Below are positions 1 to 9,030 of a stretch of DNA of 14,102 nt, in pieces (within the stretch, counting starts at the first letter, position 1; every line of letters begins with the position of its first letter). This DNA comes from Silvimonas sp. JCM 19000 (lineage in GTDB: Bacteria; Pseudomonadota; Gammaproteobacteria; Burkholderiales; Chitinibacteraceae), in assembly GCA_001313065.1 (NCBI GenBank), contig BBFD01000084.1:1-14102 (forward strand), in the 5' to 3' direction. The translations under genes were made by a program, and so were the position numbers. The notes under the pieces were generated by a model, which saw only the letters and a program-made list of their open reading frames with translations, had not been told where the DNA came from and made no database searches.

Positions 1-187
1 CACCGCCGTGGCCGCCACCCCCAGCCCGTTGGCATTGGCGCCGCTGGAAGATTTGCTGGCGCTGGAAGAAGAACAGAACCTGCCGGGCACGATCGATGAA
101 TATCCGAACTGGCGCATCCGGCTACCGGTGCCGGTGGAGCATGTGTTTGATGACGCCAGCGTGCAGCAGCGCATTCTAGCTGGCTGA
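1..187 (+). CDS. malQ: 4-alpha-glucanotransferase, C-terminal end (partial)
   Basis: This is the last 61 codons of a gene that begins before the window, read from base 2 to the TGA at 185-187. The tail contains NLPGTIDEYPNWR, the conserved C-terminal signature of amylomaltase/4-alpha-glucanotransferase (GH77), followed by a short RLPVPVEHVFDD segment. The family disproportionates maltodextrins in the cytoplasm, transferring glucan segments between chains in glycogen and maltose metabolism. The catalytic domain lies upstream and cannot be checked. No frameshift is seen in this part. The gene converges on the malic-enzyme homologue, with an inverted repeat between them. The family call is secure because of the LPGT-DE-PNWR motif; the symbol is inferred from it. 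Confidence 0.85.
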   Translation, partial: TAVAATPSPLALAPLEDLLALEEEQNLPGTIDEYPNWRIRLPVPVEHVFDDASVQQRILAG

Positions 188-240
188 ACAAGGCGTAAAA
201 CGCAGCCCGGGCCGCACACCAGTGTGGCTAAGCCGCAGCA

Positions 241-340
241 ACGCATAGGGTGGGGCCAAACCCGCCCATCAAAGTGGCCCGCCAGGCGCGCTGAGCTTGA
301 CCTGCGGCTTTGATAGGTGGGTCTAGACTACCCCATGCGT
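241..340. repeat. Imperfect inverted repeat between convergent genes (REP/BIME-like)
   Basis: The arms are 241-274 and 308-340. Both outer ends read ACGCAT and both inner ends read ATCAAAG when the right arm is reverse-complemented, with GGGT and ACCC blocks conserved between them. The left arm is itself a hairpin: GGGTGGG (248-254) pairs with CCCGCCC (261-267). The right arm contains the palindrome GTCTAGAC (321-328). The element ends two bases before the stop of the minus-strand gene and lies 53 bases past the malQ stop. It has no U-tract, so it is not a classical intrinsic terminator. A palindromic interspersed repeat doublet is the best guess; only one copy is in view. Confidence 0.5.
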
Positions 341-342
341 GG

Positions 343-2032
343 TTATGCGACGACGGGGTAAACGCGACGCATGGCGCGGTAATGCGGGGCCCAGATCTTG
401 CGTTGCACCCGCAAGGCCACCGGGGTGCCATCGTCCTGCGCCAGACCGTCCACAATGGCCTGTTCGCCACTGCCACCGCCACCCGCCGCGCCACTTCACG
501 CAAGGTGTTGATTGGGGGCAGCAGACCATGGTCGCTGCCGCCAGCCGGGCGCAGTTCGGCAAGGGCTTGGGCCGCCGCAACAACATCCCGTCCGAAAGGG
601 CCGACGCCTTGACCGCCACAGCCCCCAGTGCCAGGCCGGGGAAAGCGTAGGCATTATTGCTTTGCGTAATCACATGCTGCTGGCCGTCATGTCCCACTGG
701 CGCAAACGGCTGCCGGTGCCCACCAGTGCTTTGCCGTCGGTCCATGCCAGCAAGTCACTGGGGATGGCTTCACAATGGCTGCCCGGATTGGACAAGGCAG
801 GATCACCGGACGCTCGCACTGTGCGGCCATGCTGCGCACGCAAGCTTCATCAAATGCACCAGCCTGACCGGATGTGCCAATCAGCACGGACGGGTGCACT
901 GCGTCGATCACTTGCTGCAGCGTAATTGGCGTGCCGATGCGATAGTCCGGCCATTCGCTGGCGGCGCGCGCAAACGGATTGCTCGGGTCGCCCAGCAGCA
1001 GGCCATCGCGATCGATCATCCAGATACGGGCATGCGCCTGGTCCGATGTCAGCCCTTGTTGCATCAGGCTGACCACCAGCAAACGCGCGATGCCGGTCCC
1101 GGCCGCGCCTGCGCCAAAGATGACGATGCGCTGGCCACTCAGCCCGGCTTGCAAAGCTTGCAACGCACTCAAAATGGTAGCCAGCGCCACCACGGCCGTG
1201 CCCTGGATGTTGTTGCTGAACATGCATAGATCACCGCGGCGACGCGCCAGCACGCGGCGGGCGTCGGCATGGGCCAGGTTTTCCCACTGCACCACCACAT
1301 GCGGCCAGCGTTCGCGCACCGTGTCGATCAGATCATCAATCAGGGCTTCACGCGCCGCGCCGCGCACGCGGGCATGGCGCCAGCCACGTACAGCGGGTCT
1401 TCCAGACAGGCCGGATTGTCGGTGCCCAGATCAAGCAGGATGGGTAGCACGGTGGCGGGATCAAGCCCGGCGCAAGCGCTGTGCAGCGACGCCGCACCGA
1501 TCGACATGGCCATGGCATTGGCGCCCTGGTCGCCGAAGCCGGCCACGTGCTCGCCGTCGCTGATGACGATGGTTTCAATCTGGTCCAGGTGCGGTTGCGA
1601 CAACATGCGGGCCATTTGCGCACGTTGCGGGTAGCCCAGAAACAAGCCGCGTGGACGGCGGTAGTGGCGGCTGAAATGGCGGCTGGCGTGCGCCACCGTG
1701 GGCACGTGCACCACCGGCAGCCATTCCTCCAGATCGCTGGTCAGGATGGCGTAGAACAGCGCTTCGTTGCTGTCCTGGATTTCGCGCAGAAACACCTGGC
1801 GGCTGACGTGATCCGGCATGGCGCGTAATGCTTCTATGCGGCGGGTAACCTGCTCTTGCAGCGTGGCAATGTGCGGGGGTAACAAGCCGTGCAGATCGAA
1901 TTCGCTGCGCTCGGCTTCGGAGAACGCCGTGCCTTTGTTCAGCAGGGGGTCGGCCAGCAATTGATAGCCGGCCAGCGCGGTTTCGATGGTGTCATGGGCG
2001 TGGGCGGAGAAGGGGGCGGCGGGATTGTTCAT
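343..2032 (-). CDS. Malic-enzyme family protein with degenerate active site (frameshifted in this sequence)
   Basis: It aligns over its full length with NAD-malic enzymes of the SfcA/MaeA type: [10 protein letters not shown] near residue 31, GDQG near 167, LDLGTDNP near 200, GTA near 278, the NAD loop GAGAAGTG near 307, SNP and [12 protein letters not shown] near the C-terminus. Five one-base losses in G/C runs (near 1385, 795, 708, 578 and in the GCG-AAC codons near 484) break it; restoring them gives exactly 565 codons. Residues essential in malic enzymes are substituted: the general-acid Tyr is His109, the substrate Arg is His162, the general-base Lys is Ala180, the metal-binding Glu-Asp is Glu251-Asn252, and Asp-Asp is Asn274-Asn275. 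These are base substitutions, not indel effects. The start ATG at 2032 follows AAGGAG (2037-2042). Family membership is certain; malate decarboxylation is doubtful. It could be a pseudoenzyme, an NAD-binding regulator, or an enzyme with another reaction. Confidence 0.9.
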
Positions 2033-2077
2033 GGCACTCCTTGCGGGCGTACTGCCCTGGCGATGAACTGGGCAGGG

Positions 2078-2116
2078 TATTAGTAAGCCGGAATGCACAT
2101 TTTTGATAATGATCAA
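2078..2116 (-). promoter_or_regulatory. FNR/ANR-type promoter of the malic-enzyme homologue
   Basis: TTGATCATTATCAA at 2103-2116 matches the FNR consensus TTGAT-N4-ATCAA at all ten defined positions. A plausible -10 element, TAATAC, lies at 2078-2083 on the minus strand. The box centre is then about 40 bases upstream of a start near 2068-2071, the class II geometry in which FNR replaces the -35 element. The gene start is at 2032, leaving a leader of about 36-40 bases. A chance perfect match in 14 kb is about 0.01. Anaerobic or microaerobic activation is inferred from the geometry. Confidence 0.7.
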
Positions 2117-2125
2117 ACGGCAGGC

Positions 2126-2160
2126 AAAAAAAACGGATAAGCCTGGGGCGGGCTTATCCG
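2126..2160 (-). terminator. Rho-independent terminator after the bactofilin gene
   Basis: On the minus strand a perfect 10-bp stem (CGGATAAGCC, 2151-2160, pairing with 2134-2143) with a 7-base loop is followed by eight T (2126-2133). It lies 58 bases beyond the bactofilin stop and just upstream of the FNR box, so it separates the two minus-strand transcripts. Confidence 0.9.
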
Positions 2161-2218
2161 GGAAGCGTGCTGGACAACACAAAAAAACGGTTGAACGAGA
2201 GTGCTGCGCCGCGCTGGT

Positions 2219-2818
2219 TTAGCCAGCAGCGCTGAGTAAAGGTTTGACGTTGCTGATGCGCTCATCGTTAAAACGCGCTTCGCTCAGGGTTTCGATTTCG
2301 CCCGAGATGGCACCGCCGGATCGATCAGCAATTTGCCGTAGCGGATCTTGCCTTTGACGCGGCCGGTGGCGTGGATGATCAACTGATCGCGTGCGGTCAG
2401 TTCGCCTTCAAACACGCCGTAGATTTCGGCGACATCAATGCCGACCTTGCCACTGAACGAGCCGCCTTCGGCAATGCGGATGACGCGGCTATCCATGGTG
2501 GCTTCCACGCGGCCTTCCACCACCAGCGTGTCGCAATCGAGGATCTCGGCGCCTTTCAGTTTGACGTCCGGGCCAACGATCAAACGGCTGCCGCTGACTT
2601 CAGCCGTGCTGGCACGGGTTTCGGTGACGGGAGATTCGGCCACGCTGGCAGCCGCAGCCGGGCTGGATGTGGCACTGCTGGCGCTGGCCTCGGCCGCAAA
2701 CGGTTCAGCGCTGAGCGGCGGGGCCGGATACGACGCCCGGGCTGCCGGTGCGTACGCCGTGGCGCTCGCTGATGCTGTTGCCGGGGGTCTTGAGAATTGG
2801 GCTTTGCTTGGAAAACAT
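2219..2818 (-). CDS. Bactofilin (polymer-forming cytoskeletal protein), frameshifted here
   Basis: The restored protein has 199 residues. Residues 1-75 form an Ala/Ser/Pro-rich, probably disordered N-terminus beginning MFSKQSPILKTPA. Residues about 77-175 form the bactofilin (DUF583) beta-helix, with repeating short strands such as RLIVGPDVKLKG, LVVEGRVEA, IYGVFEGELTA, LIIHATGRVKG and IRYGKLLIDPGGAISGEI. Two indels interrupt it: one extra C in the C run at 2781-2785, and one G lost near 2325. They cancel, leaving exactly 200 codons. The start ATG at 2818 follows AAGGAG (2824-2829). Bactofilins polymerise without nucleotide into filaments that scaffold cell-wall enzymes, stalks, polarity factors or flagella. 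No partner gene lies next to it. It has its own terminator and a sigma-54 promoter. The family call is firm; the cellular task is unknown. Confidence 0.88.
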
Positions 2819-2874
2819 GGGTACTCCTTGGATTACGCGCGACCTGCCGTGTGTGCCGCGTCTATCCACCTTAT

Positions 2875-2890
2875 TGCAAGGGGCGTGCCA
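2875..2890 (-). promoter_or_regulatory. Sigma-54 (RpoN) promoter for the bactofilin gene
   Basis: On the minus strand TGGCACGCCCCTTGCA matches the -24/-12 consensus TGGCACG-N4-TTGCW completely, with exactly ten bases between the invariant GG and GC. Transcription would start near 2864, giving a leader of about 45 bases that contains AAGGAG in front of the ATG at 2818. A match this good by chance on either strand of 14 kb is about 0.002. No enhancer-protein binding site was identified. The CCCC run could be miscounted in this sequence, but the observed spacing is the correct one. Confidence 0.75.
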
Positions 2891-3024
2891 GTTTGCCAAA
2901 GCTGAGTGTTTTCAAGGGCTTGCGCGGTGAGCTTGCCGCCGGTCGGGCATGGGCGGCACAAAAGCGTCGCCCTACGGCAACAAGCACTTGAGCTGATCGC
3001 TTTATGTGGTTGTTTTAAAAAAAC

Positions 3025-3056
3025 AAAAAAAACGCTGTCCCGAATTAACGACAGCG
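3025..3056 (-). terminator. Rho-independent terminator of the efflux operon
   Basis: On the minus strand CGCTGTC (3050-3056) and GACAGCG (3033-3039) form a 7-bp stem with a 10-base loop, followed by eight T (3025-3032), one G and seven more T. It lies downstream of the RND permease gene and about 135 bases upstream of the bactofilin promoter. Confidence 0.85.
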
Positions 3057-3081
3057 CTGTCTTGAAAGAATGATGCGTGGG

Positions 3082-3162
3082 GTGCGTTACCCCCAAGGGG
3101 GGCAACGCACATTTCGGGGCGCTAGGCCCCGCCAACCCGGTATCACGCATGCGCAGGCGGGG
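3082..3162. repeat. Cluster of palindromes after the RND permease gene
   Basis: GTGCGTT (3082-3088) pairs with AACGCAC (3104-3110), and inside it C5 (3090-3094) pairs with the G run at 3097-3102, leaving AA at the tip. Next to it GGGGC (3116-3120) pairs with GCCCC (3126-3130), while CCCCGCC (3127-3133) can instead pair with GGCGGGG (3156-3162), so the last two stems exclude each other. The density of palindromes suggests an interspersed REP-like element or an mRNA 3'-end structure. Only one copy is in the window. The start of the block may overlap the uncertain 3' end of the permease gene. Confidence 0.45.
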
Positions 3163-3169
3163 TCTTGGC

Positions 3170-6100
3170 TCATGTTTGGCGCGGCGTTTGCTGGCCAGGC
3201 CGTCAAAGGTCAAAAAAACAGCACCGGCGTTACGTACAGCGTAATCAGCTGCGAAATCAGCAAGCCACCCACAATCGCCACGCCCATGGGTTGGCGCAGT
3301 TCGGCGCCCGCGCCGATGCCCAGCGCAATCGGCAGCGCGCCCATCATCGCGGCAAAGGTGGTCATCATGATCGGGCGAAAGCGTAGTTGGCACGCCTGCA
3401 AGATCGCATCACTGGCCGACAGCCCTTGGTGGCGCTGCGCCTCCAGCGCAAAGTCGATCATCATGATGGCGTTCTTTTTTTTGACGATACCCACCAGCAG
3501 CAAGATGCCGACCATGGCAATAAAGGTCAGCTCCAGATTGCACACGCGCAAGGCCAGCAGCGCGCCCACCGATGCCGAGGGTATGCCCGCCAGAATCGTC
3601 ACCGGATGGATCCACGATTCATACAGCACGCCCAGCACCACGTAGATGACGGCAATGGCGATCAGGATCAGCCAGATCTGGCTGCCTTGCGACTGCTTGT
3701 ACACCGCCGCGTCGCCCTGGAAATCACCGGACACATAATCCGGCATACCGATTTTTTTGCGCGCGCGTTATCGATGGCGGTGGCGGCATCGGACAGTGAT
3801 GCGCCTGCGGTCAGGTTAAACGAGATGGTCACCGCGGGCAGCTGGCCTGGTGGTTAACCGCGCTATTGACCTTGGTGCGTTCGATATGGCCCAAGGCCAG
3901 CAGCGGCACCAATGCGCCAGTGCTGCTGCGCACTTTCAGCTTGTCGAGCCGGATTCGTCGTAACGGTTTTCCTGGCCAATTTCGAGGATCACTTCATAGC
4001 TGTCTTGCGGCAAATACAAGGTCGAGACCTGATGCGTGCCAAACGCGTTGTACAGCGTGTCGCGTAGTGACTGCATATCCACGCCCAACTGATTGGCCTT
4101 GTCGCGATCAACTACCAGATGCGCCTGCAAACCGTTCTTCAGTGCATCGGTGTTCACATCTTTCAGCGAAGGCGCGGCGCGCAACGCGGCCAGCAACTGG
4201 TCGGACCAGTGATCCAGCTCTTCCGGGTGCACCGCCTGCAGCGTGTATTGATAGCGGCTCTTGCTGCTGCGGCCGCCGGTACGCAAGTTCTGCACTGGCG
4301 AAAAAAATACAGCGCAATGCCGGGGATATCGGCTACTTCCCGCCGCATGGTTTGCAGCACTTGCGCCATCGGCGCACGTTGATCGCGCGCTTTCAGGTTG
4401 ATAAACATGCGGCCGGTGTTATTGGCCGACGGGTTATTGGGCGAGCTGCCCAGGCTGGACAGCAAGGTGGCCACGGCCGGATCGGCTTGCAGTCGTTTGG
4501 CCGCCATATCCTGCAGCCGCGCCAGGCCGTCGTACGAGATGTCCTGCGCCGCCTCGGTCGTCACCTGCACCTGACCGATGTCTTCCTCGGGGAAGAAACC
4601 CTTGGGGCTGATCTGATACAGCCAGATGGTAATGATCAGCGTGGCCAGGGCCGCCAGCAGCGCAATCCAGCGATGGCCGTTAACCACCCAATGCAAGGTG
4701 CGGTCGTAGCCTTTCAGCGTGCGGTCAAACAACGCTTCAAAGCCACGGCTCCAGGCGGGGGCTTTGCGGGCGGCTTCTTCGGCGTCTTCGTGTTTGATAA
4801 AACGCGATGCCAGCAGCGGGATCAGCGTCAGCGCGGCGCAGGCCGAGGCGACGATGGCCAGCGACACCACCACGGCAAATTCGTGGAACAGCAAGCCTAT
4901 GGTGCCGGGCATAAAAAAAGATCGGGATAAATACGGCGATCAGCGAAATCGAAATCGAAATCACGGTAAAGCCGACTTCTTTGGCGCCGTCGATGGCGGC
5001 CTGCATCGGTGCGACGCCTTCTTCGACGTGGCGCACGATGTTTTCCAGCACCACGATGGCGTCATCCACCACAATGCCGACCGCGATGGTCAGGCCCATC
5101 AGCGAGATGTTGTCGAGGCTGAAGTTAAGCGCCTTCATCAAGGCAAAAGTGGCGATCAGCGACACCGGCAGACTCACCGACGGAATCAGCGTGGCGGTGG
5201 CGCGGCGCAAGAACAGCAGAATGACCAGCACCACCAGAAAGATGGTCAGCAACATGGTGTAGTTGACGTCGCGGATCGCATCGCGGATCGAGATCGAGCG
5301 ATCGTTCAGCACCGTCACATTCACCGAGCTGGGCATCTGCGAGCGCAAATGCGGCAGTTGCGACTTGATGGCATCGACCACGGCCACAGTATTGGCGTCG
5401 GGCTGGCGCTGGATTGACAACACAATCGAGCGCTCGCCATTAATCCAGCTACCGGCGTTGATGTTTTCCACGCTGTCTTGCACGGTGGCGACATCGCCCA
5501 GTCGCACCGGCAGACCGTTACGCGTGGCGATGATGATTTGCGAGAACTGCGCGGCGTTCTTGAGCTGCTTGTTGGCTTCCAGCAGCAACATCTGGCGATG
5601 GCCATCCAGCTCGCCCACCGGCGAATTGGCGTTGGCGTTTTTTTTAGCGCGGTGCCCAGCTCGGCCAGGCTCATATCGTGCGCGGATAAACGATCCGGAT
5701 CGGCCTCTACCCGCACCGCATAACGCTTTTGCCCAAGGATGTTGACCTGCGCCACGCCATTGATGGTGGAGATGGCGGGCGACAACAGATTCTCGGCGTA
5801 GTCATCCAGATCCGACAGACTCATCGACGGCGAGTTGATGCCAACAAACAGAATCGGCGCATCGGCCGGATTGACCTTGCGATACGCGGGCGGCGTGGTC
5901 ATATCCACCGGCAGGTTTTTGGACGCGCGAAACAGCGCGGACTGCACATCGACCGAGGCCGCGTCGATGCTACGGCTGGGGTCGAATTCCAGCGTCATCG
6001 ACAAATTGCCGGTGAGACTGGAGCTGGTCATGACCAGCAAGCCGGGAATGGTGGAAAACTCTTTTTTTCCAGCGGCCGCGCCACCGAGGTGGCCATGGTT

Positions 6101-6270
6101 TCGGGGCTGGCGCCGGGCAATTGGCCGGTAACGCTGATAACGGGCGAGTCGTAACGGGGCAGGGCAGAAATCGGCAGGCTGAACCACGCCGCGATACCGG
6201 TAACCACCACGGCGATCCACAGCAATAGCGTGGCTACCGGGCGTTGAATACTGAATGTCGAGATATTCAC
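3170..6270 (-). CDS. RND-family (HAE1, MdtB/MdtC-like) efflux permease, frameshifted here
   Basis: This inner-membrane proton/drug antiporter of a tripartite efflux pump has about 1,025-1,035 residues when restored. It shows [18 protein letters not shown] at the N-terminus, porter-domain motifs ([31 protein letters not shown]), TM4 with the proton-relay Asp pair in [13 protein letters not shown] (about residues 401-402), and TM10-12 motifs (GIVKK(K)[19 protein letters not shown]). Indels: T/A runs at 6062, 5638, 4913, 4301, 3752 and 3212 are too long, the run at 3475 carries three extra bases in frame, and one base is lost near 3949 and near 3846. After correction the frame is continuous to [11 protein letters not shown]. 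The stop is not resolved; 3170 is the first stop in a neighbouring frame, so the end is approximate. The GTG start at 6270 follows GAGG. One permease and one adaptor occur without an outer-membrane factor, so an unlinked TolC-type protein is expected. Substrate unknown. Confidence 0.9.
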
Positions 6271-6328
6271 GATGACCTCGGAGGCAGGCGCGCGCGGCCG
6301 CCGGGCGGCTCACGCGGCGCCAGGCTGA

Positions 6329-7472
6329 TTAGCTGTTGGCGTCTTCGGCGGCTTTGACACCGCTGGCTTGAACCTTGACCTTGTTGCCGGGGCGCAGATT
6401 CTGCCCACCTTCGCGCACCACGTGCGCACCGGCTTGCAGGCCGCTCACCACGCGGTATCGCCAATCACGCGCTCAAGTTTGACTGGTGCGGAGGCCACGC
6501 TGTTGTCCGGCTTGATCAGATACACAAAGCGTTGCTCGGGGCCGGTGAGGATGGCATCAACTGGCAGACTGAGCGCACCTTGCAGCGCGCCCGCATCCAG
6601 TTCGACCTGGGCATACAAGCCGGGCCACAGAGCGTGGTCTTTGTTATCGAATTCGGCCTTCATGCGGATCGTGCCCGACGTCGGGTCGACCGTGTTATCG
6701 ATAAAGATCAGCTTGCCGCTACGCTTGCCGCCACCGGGCAAGCGAATCTGCACCGGCAATACGCCGTTCTTTTGCGCGGCGACCACGGGTTGCAGGTCTT
6801 TTTTCTGGCAGGGTGAATTCGGCGTCGATGGGGTCAATCTGCATCAGCGTCACCAGCGGCAAGGTGCTGGCGGGCTGTACCAGACTGCCAGGATGCACAT
6901 TGGTCGAACCAGCGCGCCCGGCAAACGGTGCCACAATGCGGCTGTACGACACTTTAACGTGGCTGGTGTCCAGATCGGAATTGGCCGCAGCCAGTTGCGC
7001 CTTCAGGCTATCCACCGCATTGCGGCTGGTGTCGATGGCGCTGGGTGAAACAAAACCGGCCTTGGCCAGCGCCTGGTTGCGTTCCAGATCTTGCTGCGCT
7101 TTGGCCAGATCAGATCGGGTTTTTTTCAATCAGCGCCTGGTTATGCGCCACGGTGGTCTGGTCTTCGCGCGCATCCAGCGTAAACAACAACTGGCCGGCT
7201 TCAACCTGCTGGCCTTCCTTGAAATCAACGCTGCGGATAGTGGAAGTGACTTGCGGCCGCACATCCACCTGGGTTACCGGCACGATATGGCCCTGGGCGG
7301 ACAAATGCAGCGGAATATCCGATCTGGCGACGGTGGCCGCCGTGACCGGTATCGCACTTTGCTTTGGCGCTTCGGCCGGCTTTTCTGAACAGGCCGCCAA
7401 TGCCAGCGCTACGGCAATCGCTGTGGCAGGCAGCAGCACCTTGCGGCGCATCTTCTTATCGTTATTAGTCAT
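6329..7472 (-). CDS. RND efflux adaptor (membrane fusion protein), frameshifted here
   Basis: This periplasmic adaptor joins the RND permease to an outer-membrane channel. The restored length is 380 residues. A lipoprotein signal, AVALALAAC, occurs near residues 19-29. The family order is visible: first lipoyl half (VRPQVTSTIRSVDFKEGQQVEAGQ), an alpha-helical hairpin rich in Ala/Gln/Leu, the second lipoyl half with IVAPFAGRAGSTNVHPGSLV, then a beta-barrel (DPIDAEFTLPEKDLQ, DPTSGTIRMKAEFDN) and the membrane-proximal end. Three indels: a T run at 7120-7126 and one at 6799-6804 each one base too long, and one base lost near 6451. Corrected, it is exactly 381 codons. Its ATG overlaps the lplT stop by 8 bases (ATGACTAA), which suggests translational coupling. 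The permease starts 58 bases after its TAA. The closest familiar type is MdtA. Confidence 0.9.
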
Positions 7473-8764
7473 GCATGATCCCGTCGCGGACGCCACGACG
7501 GAATCGCAGCGTAATCCAAACCATCACAAGGGCTACAAACAGCCCAAAGCCGACGATGATAACGTGCATGGGTGGCATTCCGCTGACAGCGAATTGATCG
7601 CGAACCAGCGCCGTGGCATGCGGCGGAATCGGGCCGCTCAAAAAACCGCACCAGCAAGGCATGAATACCCACCATCACCAGAATGCCGATGTTTTCGTTG
7701 AAGTTTTGTACCGCGATGGAATGGCCCGCACCCATCAGCATATGGCCGCGGTGCTGCAGCATGGCGTTAAGCGGTACCACAAACCAGCCGACAAGGCGCC
7801 GACGATAAACATCAGGATGGCGGCCACCAGGGGGCTGTGCACAAACAGCATGCTCATTACCGAGACGCCCATCAGAATGCCCGCGGGCAATACTGAGAAT
7901 GCATTTTTTTCAGCGCGACAAACCGGCCCGCCAGGATCGCGCCGAAGGCGGTGCCAAAAGCCACCACAGCTATCAGGCGGGTGGCGTGTTCCATGCTGTA
8001 GTTCAGCCAGATAATCGCCCAACTGAGCACCACCAGCCGCATGGTGCGCCAGCGCCCCAGAACAAGGTGGTCACGCCGAGCGACAGTTGGCCCTGAGGGT
8101 CCCGCCACAAACGACGCGCACACCACCAGAATTCCTTGATCAGAAAAAAATGGGGTCGAGATGCAGTGGTTTGAGATGGACTTTAAGGCGCGGAATGTAG
8201 ACGTTGAGCCAGGCGGCACACAGATACAAACCGATGATGGCGCACATGGCAAATTGCGCGGGAGACATGAAATCGCTGGCGGCAAATTGATCGTACCAAT
8301 CGCTGGCACGATCCCCCACCAGTACGCCGCCCAGCACGGTGCCAAAAATAATGGCGCCTACGGTGGCACCTTCCAGCCAGCCATTGGCTTCGACCAGCTT
8401 TTCGTGCGGCAGGTATTCGGTAATCAAACCATATTTGGCGGGCGAATAAGCCGCAGCGCCAAAGCCGACCAGCGCGTACGCCACAATGGGCGGCGCTCCG
8501 CACAACATGCCGATACAACCCAGCATCTTGATGCCGTTGCAGATCATCATGGCGCGGCCCTTGTGCATGGAATCAGCAAAGGAACCGGCAAACGGGGCCA
8601 GTACGACATAAGAAACGGTGAACGACCAGAGCAGCATCGATAAATGCCATTCGGGCGCGCTCTGCTCGCGCAGCAGCGCCAGCGCGGCGATAAACAGGGC
8701 GTTATCAGCCAATGCCGATAAAAAAACTGCGCGCCTAAAATAATGAAAAAAAACCACGATCCAT
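7465..8764 (-). CDS. lplT: Lysophospholipid transporter LplT (MFS), frameshifted here
   Basis: The restored protein has 430 residues and begins MDRGFFIILGAQFLSALADNALFIAAL. It carries the LplT hallmarks VGFGAAAYSPAKYG, LVEANGWLEG, FWGAGATMRL, PAGILMGV and VPLNAMLQHRGHMLMGAGHSIAVQN. LplT flips lysophospholipids across the inner membrane for re-acylation by Aas; no aas is in the window. It is a polytopic MFS protein with about 12 membrane segments. Seven indels interrupt it: runs at 8746, 8720, 8144 and 7904 are two bases too long, 7640-7645 is one too long, and single bases are lost near 8047 and 7791. With these corrected the gene is exactly 431 codons. The start at 8764 was chosen because it gives the family N-terminus with the A/T run corrected to six; its ribosome site is weak. 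It is the first gene of an apparent operon with the adaptor and permease. Confidence 0.9.
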
Positions 8765-8847
8765 GCCGTGCCAAGCCTGTCTGGAAGTCGGTAGTTCGAG
8801 AGGCATCGGGCTTAGAGGTTGCAGCGCCGAAGCCAGAACCTGCGATT

Positions 8848-8853
8848 TTTATA
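8848..8853 (-). promoter_or_regulatory. Possible -10 element upstream of lplT
   Basis: TATAAA lies about 84 bases upstream of the lplT start in a short A/T-rich stretch (8846-8860) of otherwise GC-rich DNA. No convincing -35 hexamer lies at 16-18 bases, so this is only a candidate. The rest of 8765-8945 holds no gene I can support. Confidence 0.3.
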
Positions 8854-9030
8854 GAAAATAGTTGTGAACCATGCCCGCGCGGGGCGGCCATGACGCCCGG
8901 TTTATATCATGTTTGTACCGGCCAGGCCGATAAAAAAAACCGGTAGCCGTGGGCGGACTGTTTGATGGGAGCAATTGTTACATCAATGCCCTAATCATCA
9001 GCGCAGGCTGGTGGTGGGCCTGGGGATGCA

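Noticed and set aside
3866..4930. Long open frame on the plus strand across the RND permease region
   Set aside because: It is antisense to a well-conserved permease, has a composition of shadow type (Arg/His/Gln-rich) and matches no family I recognise.
8975..8986. TTGTTACATCAA between lplT and dedA, resembling an FNR site
   Set aside because: The half-sites are only two bases apart instead of four, and the first half is not TTGAT.
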